Origin: Chloroflexota bacterium | GTDB taxonomy: Bacteria > Chloroflexota > Chloroflexia > Chloroheliales > Chloroheliaceae | Direction: 5' to 3' | DNA: 64,000 nt | Assembly: GCA_028287745.1 (NCBI GenBank) | Contig: JAQBPB010000040.1 | Location: forward strand, 62,001 to 126,000 | Shown here: positions 1-8,585 of the stretch, piece by piece | How the letters are laid out: each line of letters opens with the position of its first letter | Numbering within the stretch: the stretch's first letter is position 1 | The notes under the pieces: model-generated | Database searches by the model: none | Seen by the model: the letters and a program-made list of their open reading frames with translations, nothing else | Told to the model about the DNA's origin: nothing | Program-made: the position numbers and the translations under genes

Positions 1-343
1 CTACCCGTTCGCCCCTTAACAGGCTCCGGGCCGACCCTTGCACGATAGCCAGGGTTTGACCGGCTTCTAACTGGGAGCCGTCAAGCGTCATTGGGACGAA
101 GCGTAACTGGGAATCCGCCGCCTGATAGACCGCCCGGGCCACATCTAGCCCGGCTACCACTCCACTGCTTCGCGCTACGAAACGAGCTTCGGCGGATACT
201 TTGGATGGTATAAAGTAGTCGGTCGATACATCGCCCCAACCGAGGTCTTCCTCAAGGGCCGCTTCGGCTATGCGCCGCAGTTGGCCTTCGGTCATTTCCA
301 GCCGCGCGGTACTATAATCGTTTAAAGTTTTTGCATTTACCAA
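1..343 (-). CDS. nadC: Nicotinate-nucleotide pyrophosphorylase (quinolinate phosphoribosyltransferase), N-terminal part, truncated by window edge; probable TTG start
   Basis: Minus-strand translation ...MTEGQLRRIAEAALEEDLGWGDVSTDYFIPSKVSAEARFVARSSGVVAGLDVARAVYQAA... matches the NadC N-terminus; GAGGAAAGGAAG RBS before TTG at 343; not in ORF track. Confidence 0.8.
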   Translation of the reverse strand, partial: MVNAKTLNDYSTARLEMTEGQLRRIAEAALEEDLGWGDVSTDYFIPSKVSAEARFVARSSGVVAGLDVARAVYQAADSQLRFVPMTLDGSQLEAGQTLAIVQGSARSLLRGERV

Positions 344-575
344 AGCGCACTTCCTTTCCTCGGAACTTCAATGAGTTATTGTCAAAGTAACCTTTACTCA
401 CATTATACCATAGCTTTGCAAGAATGAAAGAGGGAATCGTGAAATAAGTAACGGATTTTAAAAATTGGTTGGATGGGAAAGGCAAGTGCCGGGGATGGCC
501 GGGCGGAAAAATCAGCAAAAAAATTGGCCGCCCCGAGGCAGCCATAATTTTCACAAATTTTACTTTTTAGAATAT

Positions 576-980
576 TCAGGCAGAAACTCTACCAAACTGA
601 CTGGCTGCCCGTTGAATAATTTGTTTTATTACATTCAACTGGGCTTCTTCGCCGGTTTCTTTCCAGGGGATATAATAATCCGCGCCATTCTTGTACGCCT
701 CAACAATAGTTTTAAGGCTCTCATCCTGACCTAGCATAACCACCGGTATCTTTGACTGGCAGTACAGCTTTATCAGGTTGCAAAATTCCAAACTGTTGCT
801 GTTTGGCTGAATGGCATCCAGTAAAACCAGGCTGTAATTATTATAATCGACTTCGCCAATGTGTTCGAGAGCCTGAACATCCAGCTCAAAGTTAACGTTC
901 AACTTGCCCAACAAGGCATTAAGACGGGCTGTGCGAGATTGCGTAGCGCTAAAAAGTAAAATTTTCCCTAAAGCTGCCAT
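576..980 (-). CDS. Response-regulator receiver-like protein (degenerate)
   Basis: CheY-like pattern KILLFSA...LVLLDAIQP...PVVMLG...GADYYIPW; acidic pair absent. Confidence 0.6.
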   Translation of the reverse strand: MAALGKILLFSATQSRTARLNALLGKLNVNFELDVQALEHIGEVDYNNYSLVLLDAIQPNSNSLEFCNLIKLYCQSKIPVVMLGQDESLKTIVEAYKNGADYYIPWKETGEEAQLNVIKQIIQRAASQFGRVSA

Positions 981-1019
981 AAAGGAACTTTCTGATTGAT
1001 AACCAACCCTGCGATTTGG

Positions 1020-1379
1020 CTAGGCAGCCGAAACCTGATCCGCGATTGGAATTAAATCGTTCCTATCGGGTTCAATAAAGGACTGGGTCGTAAGCATTTT
1101 GCCAGGGATAAACTGTGGCTGGTAAAATGCGGTTTCCTCAATTTGCTCCAGGACTGCTGCCATTGCTTCGTAAAACTGCTGGATGGTACCGGCCGGTACT
1201 GAAGTAACCAGGCGGCGCTCTTCATCGTTCAGCAGGATTGGGCTTTCCCCAAACCGTCGAGCGTAACCGCGATTGTAGGCTTCAATAGCTTCCAGGCGGT
1301 TGATCATAAATTCTCCACGCAACTGACCATCTAATGCAATAGCAACGGTCAACTGGTCTATCGTAGATTGAGAAATCAT
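1020..1379 (-). CDS. Putative NHLP/Os1348-like small protein, candidate NHLM export substrate
   Basis: MISQSTIDQLTVAIALDGQLRGEFMINRLEAIEAYN...LLNDEERRLV resembles the helical NHLP-clan leader pattern; ATG at 1379 with AGAGGCAGG RBS preferred over the TTG at 1409. Confidence 0.5.
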   Translation of the reverse strand: MISQSTIDQLTVAIALDGQLRGEFMINRLEAIEAYNRGYARRFGESPILLNDEERRLVTSVPAGTIQQFYEAMAAVLEQIEETAFYQPQFIPGKMLTTQSFIEPDRNDLIPIADQVSAA

Positions 1380-1412
1380 TTGCCTGCCTCTATTAACATG
1401 ACTATTCAAAGA

Positions 1413-1535
1413 TTACCAGGGAACAATCGGTCCTTCCAAAAGTGAGGTGCTGTGAACTACTAACAAATTGCCTTCTTCAGTACGAGCTTCCACGCCTTCT
1501 TCAGTGCTGACGAACCCGATAATGTTTGCGTTCAT
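1413..1535 (-). CDS. 40-aa small peptide MNANIIGFVSTEEGVEARTEEGNLLVVHSTSLLEGPIVPW
   Basis: ATG at 1535 preceded by AGGGAGT RBS; TAA at 1413-1415; about 33 bp upstream of the NHLP-like gene, same strand; not in supplied ORF track. Confidence 0.6.
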   Translation of the reverse strand: MNANIIGFVSTEEGVEARTEEGNLLVVHSTSLLEGPIVPW

Positions 1536-1718
1536 TTTAAACTCCCTGTATTTTTCATCTTCCTACAAAGCTCTGAGCAGCCGGTAGGTTAATCACTTTT
1601 TGTCCATTTATATCCACTTAGCTGTCACCCACCTGAGTGAAAATCCGGTGTACAAAAGGAGTATAGCAAGTGATTCTCACACAAAAATCACCACAAAAAA
1701 GTTAGGGAGAAGTAAATT

Positions 1719-4700
1719 TTAAGCTAATTTTAGGAGTAAGGAACGCGTTTCCATGGATGGTTGAAGGTCGAGTTCTTCCAGTGCTTTCAGGCATTGGGTA
1801 TACTGGCGCATGGCTTCGGGTTTGTTATTCAGGGCGAGCAGGCAGGTTATTTCCGCCCGGTAAGCTTCTTCGTTGTAGGGGTCTCGAAACAGAATCTGTT
1901 TCCAAAGGGGGATTGCTTGCGAGTAGTCGGCGGCGGCCTGGTAATATTCGGCCAGCCTCTTTAAACCTTTCAGGTATAGTTCCAAAAGGTAGCGTTGTCG
2001 TTCAATTACCCAGTTTGAGTATAACTGGTCCAGGAAATCCCGCCGGTAGAGTTGTAAGGCAGCGGCTAACCGCTCGGGCTGTAACTCCCGGCTGGCAAGC
2101 GCGGCTGTTACTTCGGTCGTAAATTGGCGGGTGTCGTACCAGACTTCTCCTTGCAGACTGTAACGGTGCGCCTGTAATTTTAATTCGACCGGAGCAATTG
2201 CTTTCCGCAACAAAAAGAGCACATTATGCAATGCGTGGGTTGCATTAATGTCTTCATCATCGTCAAATAGGGCATCTATCAGTTGGTCCCGGCTGCACGA
2301 AGGATTTTCTAATAAATAGAACAAGGCTTCGCGGGACTTGGTGTTGCGCCAGTGTTTTATTTCCTCACCACCACGCCAGACGCGGCCTCCATCAAGTGCG
2401 TAATTGGTCAATCCGCCAGTCGAAATCTTTTGGGCAGCCTCCGGCGAGGGCGGGCCGGTAGTCGGGACCGCCGCGATTGAACGCTGTTCCAGGTAATTGC
2501 CCAGCTTTATCTGGGGCGGCAGAGTTAGATGGGACAGGTGGCCGTGGCGACGCAGGAAGCTTTCGACAACCGGGTTTATTTTCTTGGTAGCCACAAAATC
2601 CATCAAGCCGTTGGCCCATTTTAATTCAAACGGCAGGAAAGGCTCGTAGCCAAGGTCATCGGCCAGTTCCAGGGCGCGGGTGAAGGTATTCAAGGCTTTA
2701 CGCGGTTCGGCCAGGGCCAACCAGTTAGCCGCCTGGATTAAAAGGATGCTGGCTTCTTCCTGGGTCGAATTGGTAGTTTCAAAAATGGTCAGGGCTTTCT
2801 CACTGGCCCCGATCGAGCGCCGGTAGGCTTTATGCCCGAACTCCAGCCAGGCCAGGTTCCGGTAACTGTAACCGGTCTGGCCTGGCATGTTATAGTCGAT
2901 TGCCAGTTCCAGGGTATATTGAATCAGGCTGGTGGCTTCTTCGTAGCGGGACTGTAGAAGCATGTGCGTCGTCTGGTCGTGCAGGATAATCAGCTCCATT
3001 TTTCGGACCTGACCCTGGCGCGCCAGCCTCAATGCTTCTTCGTAGTGGTGCATCGCTTTGGTATAACGGGCGGTATCCCGGTAGATATTTGCCAGGATGT
3101 TTTGCAGGAACAAATTCAGGTACTGGTCCTTGAGGTCCGTGCTGAAAGACAGCGCTTCCTGGAGCATTTCTTCGGCGGGCTGGTAGCGGCGCTGTAGATA
3201 ATAATTGTTCGCCAGGTTGGTCCGGGTGTAAGCTTCCCGGCTGCGGTTGCCGCTCTTAATAAACTGCTGGAGCGACCGTTCGTGATAAATAGTAGACTTC
3301 ATCAGGCGGCCCTGGTTGTGGTAGAGGCGCCCGAAGAAGGTATCAATTATAGCCAGCCTGAAATGGTCGCCTAACTCGCGGTAGATTTCCGATGCCTCCC
3401 GCAAGTGTTTTTCCGCGTCCACTCCCCGGTGATGTTCAATTGCCACCGCCCCGGCTACCAACCGGGCTGACCCGATGGCGTGGCGGCCCTGCTCGGTCAG
3501 CATAAGCTGGTTCGCATTGGCTAATACCCGGTGAGCTTCGGCCTGGGCATCCCAGAATTGGCCGGTCCGCAAGAGTAACTGGGCTTTATCGCCGATGGCC
3601 CGGGCGGCCAGGTCAAAAACCCCGGCCTGTTCGTAGCCTTCAATCGCTTTACTGTATTTTTGCATGGCGGCCTGGTTTTCGCCCTTTTCAAGCAAAAGCC
3701 TGGCCTGTACATTGAGTAAATGAGGGTATTCGTCCTGTTCGCCCTGCGGCAATTTGTCCAGCAGTTCGGCTAATAAATCGGTTTGACCTGCCGCGTAAAG
3801 GGATTGGGCAATTTCGTTAAGCAAACCGGCCGCAGCAGCCCTCTCCCCGGCTTCCCCCAGGTGGCGGACCGCGTCGATTAGATTTCCGGCCTGTTTTTCG
3901 ACCACGGCCGCCCGGTAATGAATATTGCGGTAGCTTTCCGGGTCGTTTTTCAGTTGCGATTGTAAGAAGCGCCCGAATAGATTGTGGTACTGGTAGGTAA
4001 CCAGACCGTCGTCCGACTGGTGGCGAGTGATGAAAAGGTTAAGGCTGGTCAGGTGTTGCAGCCATTGCAGGCAGCGTTCGATGCTGACCGGGTTGCCCGG
4101 CTCGTTTAATAATTCGGCGCATTTCTCCGGTGTGAGCCAGGCCAGCGATGAGCTTTTAACCAGGAAATCCTGTAAATCAGGTTCAAGGTTGTGAAACACT
4201 TCCAGGGCGAGGTAGTCGAATAAAACCTCAAACCCCAGGTCGGTCGGGTTCAGGTTAGGCTGGTTCTTTTTAAACCAGGAGGGGCGCGAGGTGCCGCGGG
4301 CGTTTAAGAGCAGGATAATGGCTGTAATCCAGCCTTCCGAGTACCCGGCCAGGATAGACGCCAGTTTCTCGGGCTGCTCTATATTATAAAACTGCTCTAA
4401 AAGCTCTTCAATTTCAGATTGAGTAAACGCCAGGTCGGGCGGTCCCAGGAAGCTGACCTTTTGTTTAGCCAGCAGCCGGACCAGCATTAGATTTTTGGGC
4501 TGGGTCCGGGAAGCGATAATCAGGTGGACGAAAGACGGCAAGATACCAATCAACCGCTGCAAGAACCAGCTTACGCGCTGGCTTTCGGCGTATTGAAAAT
4601 CGTCCAGGACCAGTAGCGTTTGAATATCGGTCGTGTCGGTCTGGGTCTGGAGCAGCTCCAATTCGTGGGCGAATTCGTCAGCCATCCGGCGCAGCATTGG

Positions 4701-5030
4701 CTCGGACTGCAACTCGCTGAGGTTTTGATTTAACAGGGTTTCAAAGCCCTGGCCGAAGCCCGGAAATGAGCGCCGGACCGCCTCAAGCAAGTAGCGGCAG
4801 AAGACCGTAGGGTCGCGGTCGGGTTCCTCCAGGGTGAACCAGGCCAGCCGGAACCGGGTGGAGCGCGCAAAATCCAGCAGCAAACTGGTTTTACCGTAAC
4901 CGGTCGGCGCTGAGATAATCAATAGATTCTGAGTATGCACTAAATCCAGAAGTTCCTGCAGCCGGGGCCGGTGCAGTAAAAGCTGGGACTGGGGTGGTGT
5001 TATTTTACTTATTAGAACGGAAGTATCCAT
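1719..5030 (-). CDS. MalT-like ATPase / TPR / BTAD (SARP-type) transcriptional regulator
   Basis: Walker A APTGYGKTS, LVLDDFQ Walker B, long TPR-like middle, C-terminal winged helix plus BTAD repeats (YRRDFL...RYLLELYLKGLKRLAEYY). Confidence 0.8.
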   Translation of the reverse strand: MDTSVLISKITPPQSQLLLHRPRLQELLDLVHTQNLLIISAPTGYGKTSLLLDFARSTRFRLAWFTLEEPDRDPTVFCRYLLEAVRRSFPGFGQGFETLLNQNLSELQSEPMLRRMADEFAHELELLQTQTDTTDIQTLLVLDDFQYAESQRVSWFLQRLIGILPSFVHLIIASRTQPKNLMLVRLLAKQKVSFLGPPDLAFTQSEIEELLEQFYNIEQPEKLASILAGYSEGWITAIILLLNARGTSRPSWFKKNQPNLNPTDLGFEVLFDYLALEVFHNLEPDLQDFLVKSSSLAWLTPEKCAELLNEPGNPVSIERCLQWLQHLTSLNLFITRHQSDDGLVTYQYHNLFGRFLQSQLKNDPESYRNIHYRAAVVEKQAGNLIDAVRHLGEAGERAAAAGLLNEIAQSLYAAGQTDLLAELLDKLPQGEQDEYPHLLNVQARLLLEKGENQAAMQKYSKAIEGYEQAGVFDLAARAIGDKAQLLLRTGQFWDAQAEAHRVLANANQLMLTEQGRHAIGSARLVAGAVAIEHHRGVDAEKHLREASEIYRELGDHFRLAIIDTFFGRLYHNQGRLMKSTIYHERSLQQFIKSGNRSREAYTRTNLANNYYLQRRYQPAEEMLQEALSFSTDLKDQYLNLFLQNILANIYRDTARYTKAMHHYEEALRLARQGQVRKMELIILHDQTTHMLLQSRYEEATSLIQYTLELAIDYNMPGQTGYSYRNLAWLEFGHKAYRRSIGASEKALTIFETTNSTQEEASILLIQAANWLALAEPRKALNTFTRALELADDLGYEPFLPFELKWANGLMDFVATKKINPVVESFLRRHGHLSHLTLPPQIKLGNYLEQRSIAAVPTTGPPSPEAAQKISTGGLTNYALDGGRVWRGGEEIKHWRNTKSREALFYLLENPSCSRDQLIDALFDDDEDINATHALHNVLFLLRKAIAPVELKLQAHRYSLQGEVWYDTRQFTTEVTAALASRELQPERLAAALQLYRRDFLDQLYSNWVIERQRYLLELYLKGLKRLAEYYQAAADYSQAIPLWKQILFRDPYNEEAYRAEITCLLALNNKPEAMRQYTQCLKALEELDLQPSMETRSLLLKLA

Positions 5031-5235
5031 CGCTTAATCAGCTGCAACCCAGATTTCCCCACCTGTATAGGGAAAATAAATTTTTATCCACACAAAATCA
5101 ACTGCAAATTATAACTAATACATCTTAAACAAATATTCGTCAGGACACAATAACTAATACCTGTATTTTTAAACGAATAGTCAAAATACAGCTTGAGCAG
5201 AAAAAGAGCCGGTGTATTCCCACCCGGCTATCACC

Positions 5236-7656
5236 TTAATTGACAGCCTGTAAGGGCTGCCGCCGGATTGCTAGCGCCGTAATATCGTCGGAAGGCTCGG
5301 CCTTAGCCACGTGCCGGGCCACTTCACTTTGAATCAAGTCCAATATATCTTTAGCCGGACGGCCTGTTTGCCCTTCAAGCAGTGCCATTAACCTTTTTTC
5401 GGTAAAGAAATCTCCGGTAGTATTGCGAGCTTCCGGGATACCATCGGTATAGGCGAACAGGAGGTCACCCGGGGCTAAATAAACCTGGCGCAATTTGTAA
5501 GAAACCCCGGGCATAAGTCCTACCGCCGGGCCGGTCAGTTTCAGGCGTTCTTTAAGCCCTTCGCCATTCAGGATGGCCGGGGCATCGTGCCCGGCATTGA
5601 TATAGCTGACCATGCCGGAGGCCGGGTCGAGTACACCAAAGAAAAGGGTGGCAAACATGTTGGTACGGCTGTGGTTGGCCGAAATATAATCATTTGCCAG
5701 GGTTATGGCATTCAGCACTTCCGCCGTTGCAGCCGCCAAGACCAGCCGGGGCGGGCCGGGTATCTCCAGTAGCAACCGGGACCCTGTACTTATACCGGCC
5801 GAAACCAGCCGGGAAGTGGCCTGCTGGGCCAGCACCCGCACCAGGCTCCGGGTCAGCGCCATGAAAAGGGCCGCCCCTACCCCTTTATCACAGACATCCG
5901 CGACCACAAAACCTAGCTGGCCGTCCGGTAATTCAAAGACATCATAAAAGTCGCCCGAGACTTCCCGGGCCGGTTTAAAGCAGACGGCCAGTTCCCAACC
6001 CTCAGCCTGTGGCAGTGCTTCCGGCAGGAAATCGGCCTGAATCTGCCGCCCGATTTGCAACTCCCGGCGTATTACCTGCATTTCGGCTTCAAGCTGGCGG
6101 TTTAGCTCGGCAATCCGGGCGTTCGCGGCGGCGACTTCCTCCAGGGCCTGGGCCAGTTCGACGTTTTTAAGCCGGAAAATCTCACGCTCGCGTTCGGCTT
6201 TCTCCACGTTGAAGCGGATTTGCATCCCGGCAACTGCTTTTTTGTTATCTTTATTAAAGACTTCGCTTTTTATTTCGGCAAAAAGCTTGTAGTGGCGCAA
6301 GGCCCGGGTAAAATCGCCCTGGGCTTCGTAGACCTGGGCGAAGGCTTCATGGACCTGGTAGGTCAGGTTGCGCGCCCGGATTTTCTCGGCAAGTTTCAAG
6401 GCTTTTTTATAATTTGCCAGGGCTTCCGGGTAAGTGCCTTCCCTGGCGTAAATCCGGCCCAACCTTAGCAGCGTTTCGGCCACGCCGCCCCGGTTTCCCA
6501 GGTTTTCCAGCAGGGCCAGCGCTTCTTTGAAATAAGCGGCCGCTTCCCCGGCAGCTCCGAGGGTTTCATATAGCAGCCCGGCGTTCAGAAAAATGTGGCC
6601 CTTATCGTAAAGGCTTTCCAGGGCGCTTGCCCCGGCCAGGGCCTGGTTCTGGTATTCCAGGGCTTTTTCCGGTTGGCCCAGTTTTAAATAGAGCGCCCCG
6701 GTGCTGGAATAAGAGCAGCTTAGTTGGGCCTGGTGGCCCAATTCCCGTTCCAGTTCCATGCCCTTTAGCTGGTATTCCAGGGCGGTTTCGGTCTGCCCGC
6801 ACTCGTCATAAATTACCGCGATATTACTGTAGGACTGGGCGCTGCCGGACCTATCACCCAGTTCTTCGGCCAGGCTCAGCGCTTTTAACTGGTAATCCAG
6901 GGCCGCTTCGTACTCGCTTAGGCTGCCGTAAATAGCGGCAAAGATGGTCAGTACCGTCCGCTGTCCGGCTTTATCGTCCAGTTCCCGCAAGAGATTGAGG
7001 GCTTTTTGGGCGCAGGAGAGGGCCAGGGCGTTGCTGCCCAGCAGCCAGTAAGCCGCTGCCGCGTTGCGCCAGCCATAACCCAGACCTCCGCTAAACCCGC
7101 CTTTTTCAGCCAGTTCCACGGCGTGTAAGGCCAGTTCAAGGGCCTGTTCCGGTGCGGAATTGAAAATCAACCAGGCCTGGTTGTTCAATTCCGTAGTTTG
7201 CTCTAAAGTCGGTTGAAGGGAAGGGCTCGCCTGGACAGCGGTTCCCAGCGGTTTCCGGACGATAAAAATGTTGCGGTTATAACCTTCGACCCGCTCATAC
7301 TTAAACTCGTCTACACTCTCCAGGGCCAGTTGGACGCCCCAACCGCCCGGCTGGCGCTCGTCCAGGGAAAGATTAGGGCTGGACCGGCCGGCTTTGCGCG
7401 GGTCGAAAGGCGGGGCGCTATCCTCAACAGTCACTACCAGTTCTTTATCCAGGGTCTCGCCGGTAACCCGCAATAACCCGGTCTGCCCGTTTTCGCCATA
7501 GCCGTGCACTACAATGTTAGTTACTATTTCGTCCACGGCCAGCCGCAGCCCGTAGACGGCTTTTTTTCCTAAACCTTCCAGGGTCGCTAAATTGGTTACG
7601 TATGCAGCAACCGGTTGCAAAGCGTCCATGGTTGCGGGAAGGATTAGAGGTTGCAT
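5236..7656 (-). CDS. Fused HATPase (RsbW-like) - TPR - SpoIIE/PP2C phosphatase
   Basis: N-box EIVTNIVVHGY and PGGWGVQLALESVDEF; TPRs; SpoIIE motifs SGDFYD, ADVCDKGVGAALFM, NAGHDAPAIL, LFAYTDGIPEARN. Confidence 0.85.
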   Translation of the reverse strand: MQPLILPATMDALQPVAAYVTNLATLEGLGKKAVYGLRLAVDEIVTNIVVHGYGENGQTGLLRVTGETLDKELVVTVEDSAPPFDPRKAGRSSPNLSLDERQPGGWGVQLALESVDEFKYERVEGYNRNIFIVRKPLGTAVQASPSLQPTLEQTTELNNQAWLIFNSAPEQALELALHAVELAEKGGFSGGLGYGWRNAAAAYWLLGSNALALSCAQKALNLLRELDDKAGQRTVLTIFAAIYGSLSEYEAALDYQLKALSLAEELGDRSGSAQSYSNIAVIYDECGQTETALEYQLKGMELERELGHQAQLSCSYSSTGALYLKLGQPEKALEYQNQALAGASALESLYDKGHIFLNAGLLYETLGAAGEAAAYFKEALALLENLGNRGGVAETLLRLGRIYAREGTYPEALANYKKALKLAEKIRARNLTYQVHEAFAQVYEAQGDFTRALRHYKLFAEIKSEVFNKDNKKAVAGMQIRFNVEKAEREREIFRLKNVELAQALEEVAAANARIAELNRQLEAEMQVIRRELQIGRQIQADFLPEALPQAEGWELAVCFKPAREVSGDFYDVFELPDGQLGFVVADVCDKGVGAALFMALTRSLVRVLAQQATSRLVSAGISTGSRLLLEIPGPPRLVLAAATAEVLNAITLANDYISANHSRTNMFATLFFGVLDPASGMVSYINAGHDAPAILNGEGLKERLKLTGPAVGLMPGVSYKLRQVYLAPGDLLFAYTDGIPEARNTTGDFFTEKRLMALLEGQTGRPAKDILDLIQSEVARHVAKAEPSDDITALAIRRQPLQAVN

Positions 7657-7670
7657 GGGAAATGCCGCCT

Positions 7671-8000
7671 TTAACTTAAGAAGTTGACCGCTTCACTTTG
7701 AGTTTCAAAAATAGTAAAAAGATCCAGGAACCCGGTTATAGCCATGGTATCTTTGATTTGCTCTGGTAAGCTCGTCAGGACCAGGTTGCCGCCGTATGGC
7801 ATCTGGCGGCGCAGTGATAGGAGAAACCGCAGCCCTGCACTTGACATAAAACCAACCCGGCTCAAATCCAGGACTAACCGGCAATCTTCTTTAACCAGCG
7901 GTAGTATTTTTTCCTGGGCCTGGGAGGCGGTTTTGCCATCTATCTCCCCACTCAATTCCACCAGGGTTATTTTACCGCTTTCTCTAAAGTTAATCTCCAT
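7671..8000 (-). CDS. STAS-domain anti-sigma factor antagonist (RsbV-like)
   Basis: LVELSGEIDGKTASQ...LVLDLSRVGFMSSAGLRFLL STAS signature with Ser. Confidence 0.85.
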   Translation of the reverse strand: MEINFRESGKITLVELSGEIDGKTASQAQEKILPLVKEDCRLVLDLSRVGFMSSAGLRFLLSLRRQMPYGGNLVLTSLPEQIKDTMAITGFLDLFTIFETQSEAVNFLS

Positions 8001-8585
8001 AATAACTTAATGTCCAACGTACTACTTCCGCGCAGACCTTGAATTCAGATTATGGTTTGTCACGGATAAAACAAAAAAAGTAGGTGTTAAAAGCTGCCAA
8101 TAATCATAAAGTATAATGTAATCCTTCTCAGCGTGCAATCCTGATAATTTTGTAGTTAAAGCCCTTAAAAATCTTAAAGTCCAGGCCGTTTTAGGACCGC
8201 CCGGTATTTTAAAAAGCTATTGCGTGGCTATGTTGGCTATGTAATAATAACTGCAACCAACCAATTCATTCAAAAGTTAATTGTTCCTGACCACTTGTTT
8301 TATGTTACCGGCGGTCCTACTTTCCCGGGTAAGCCCAAGCAAAATGATAACATCCGGTGAAAAGTGTGTTCTAGCTTACAGATTGTCGCTTGTAGATCTT
8401 GTAAGATAGGTCAGTAAAAAAATTTAAACTTTGCTTTTGTTCCTGACCATTTAACTTTACTGATCGGTACCTGATTCTCCCGGCTAAAGTTTTACCGTTG
8501 AATAATAAACTTAGCTTTCTAAAGGCTAACCAGTCTTTCTCCCCGGCCGGTTTTTGTTAGAGAAATGAGCAGATAAAGGACTTTT

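Noticed and set aside
6627-6935. Plus-strand 102-aa ORF opposite the SpoIIE-fusion gene
   Set aside because: Antisense shadow ORF; Pro/Gly/Arg-rich composition typical of reading the opposite strand of TPR-coding DNA.
8352-8417. 21-codon ORF (MITSGEKCVLAYRLSLVDLVR) in front of the HlyD gene as a possible export substrate
   Set aside because: No convincing ribosome-binding site and it lies inside the presumed promoter/operator region.
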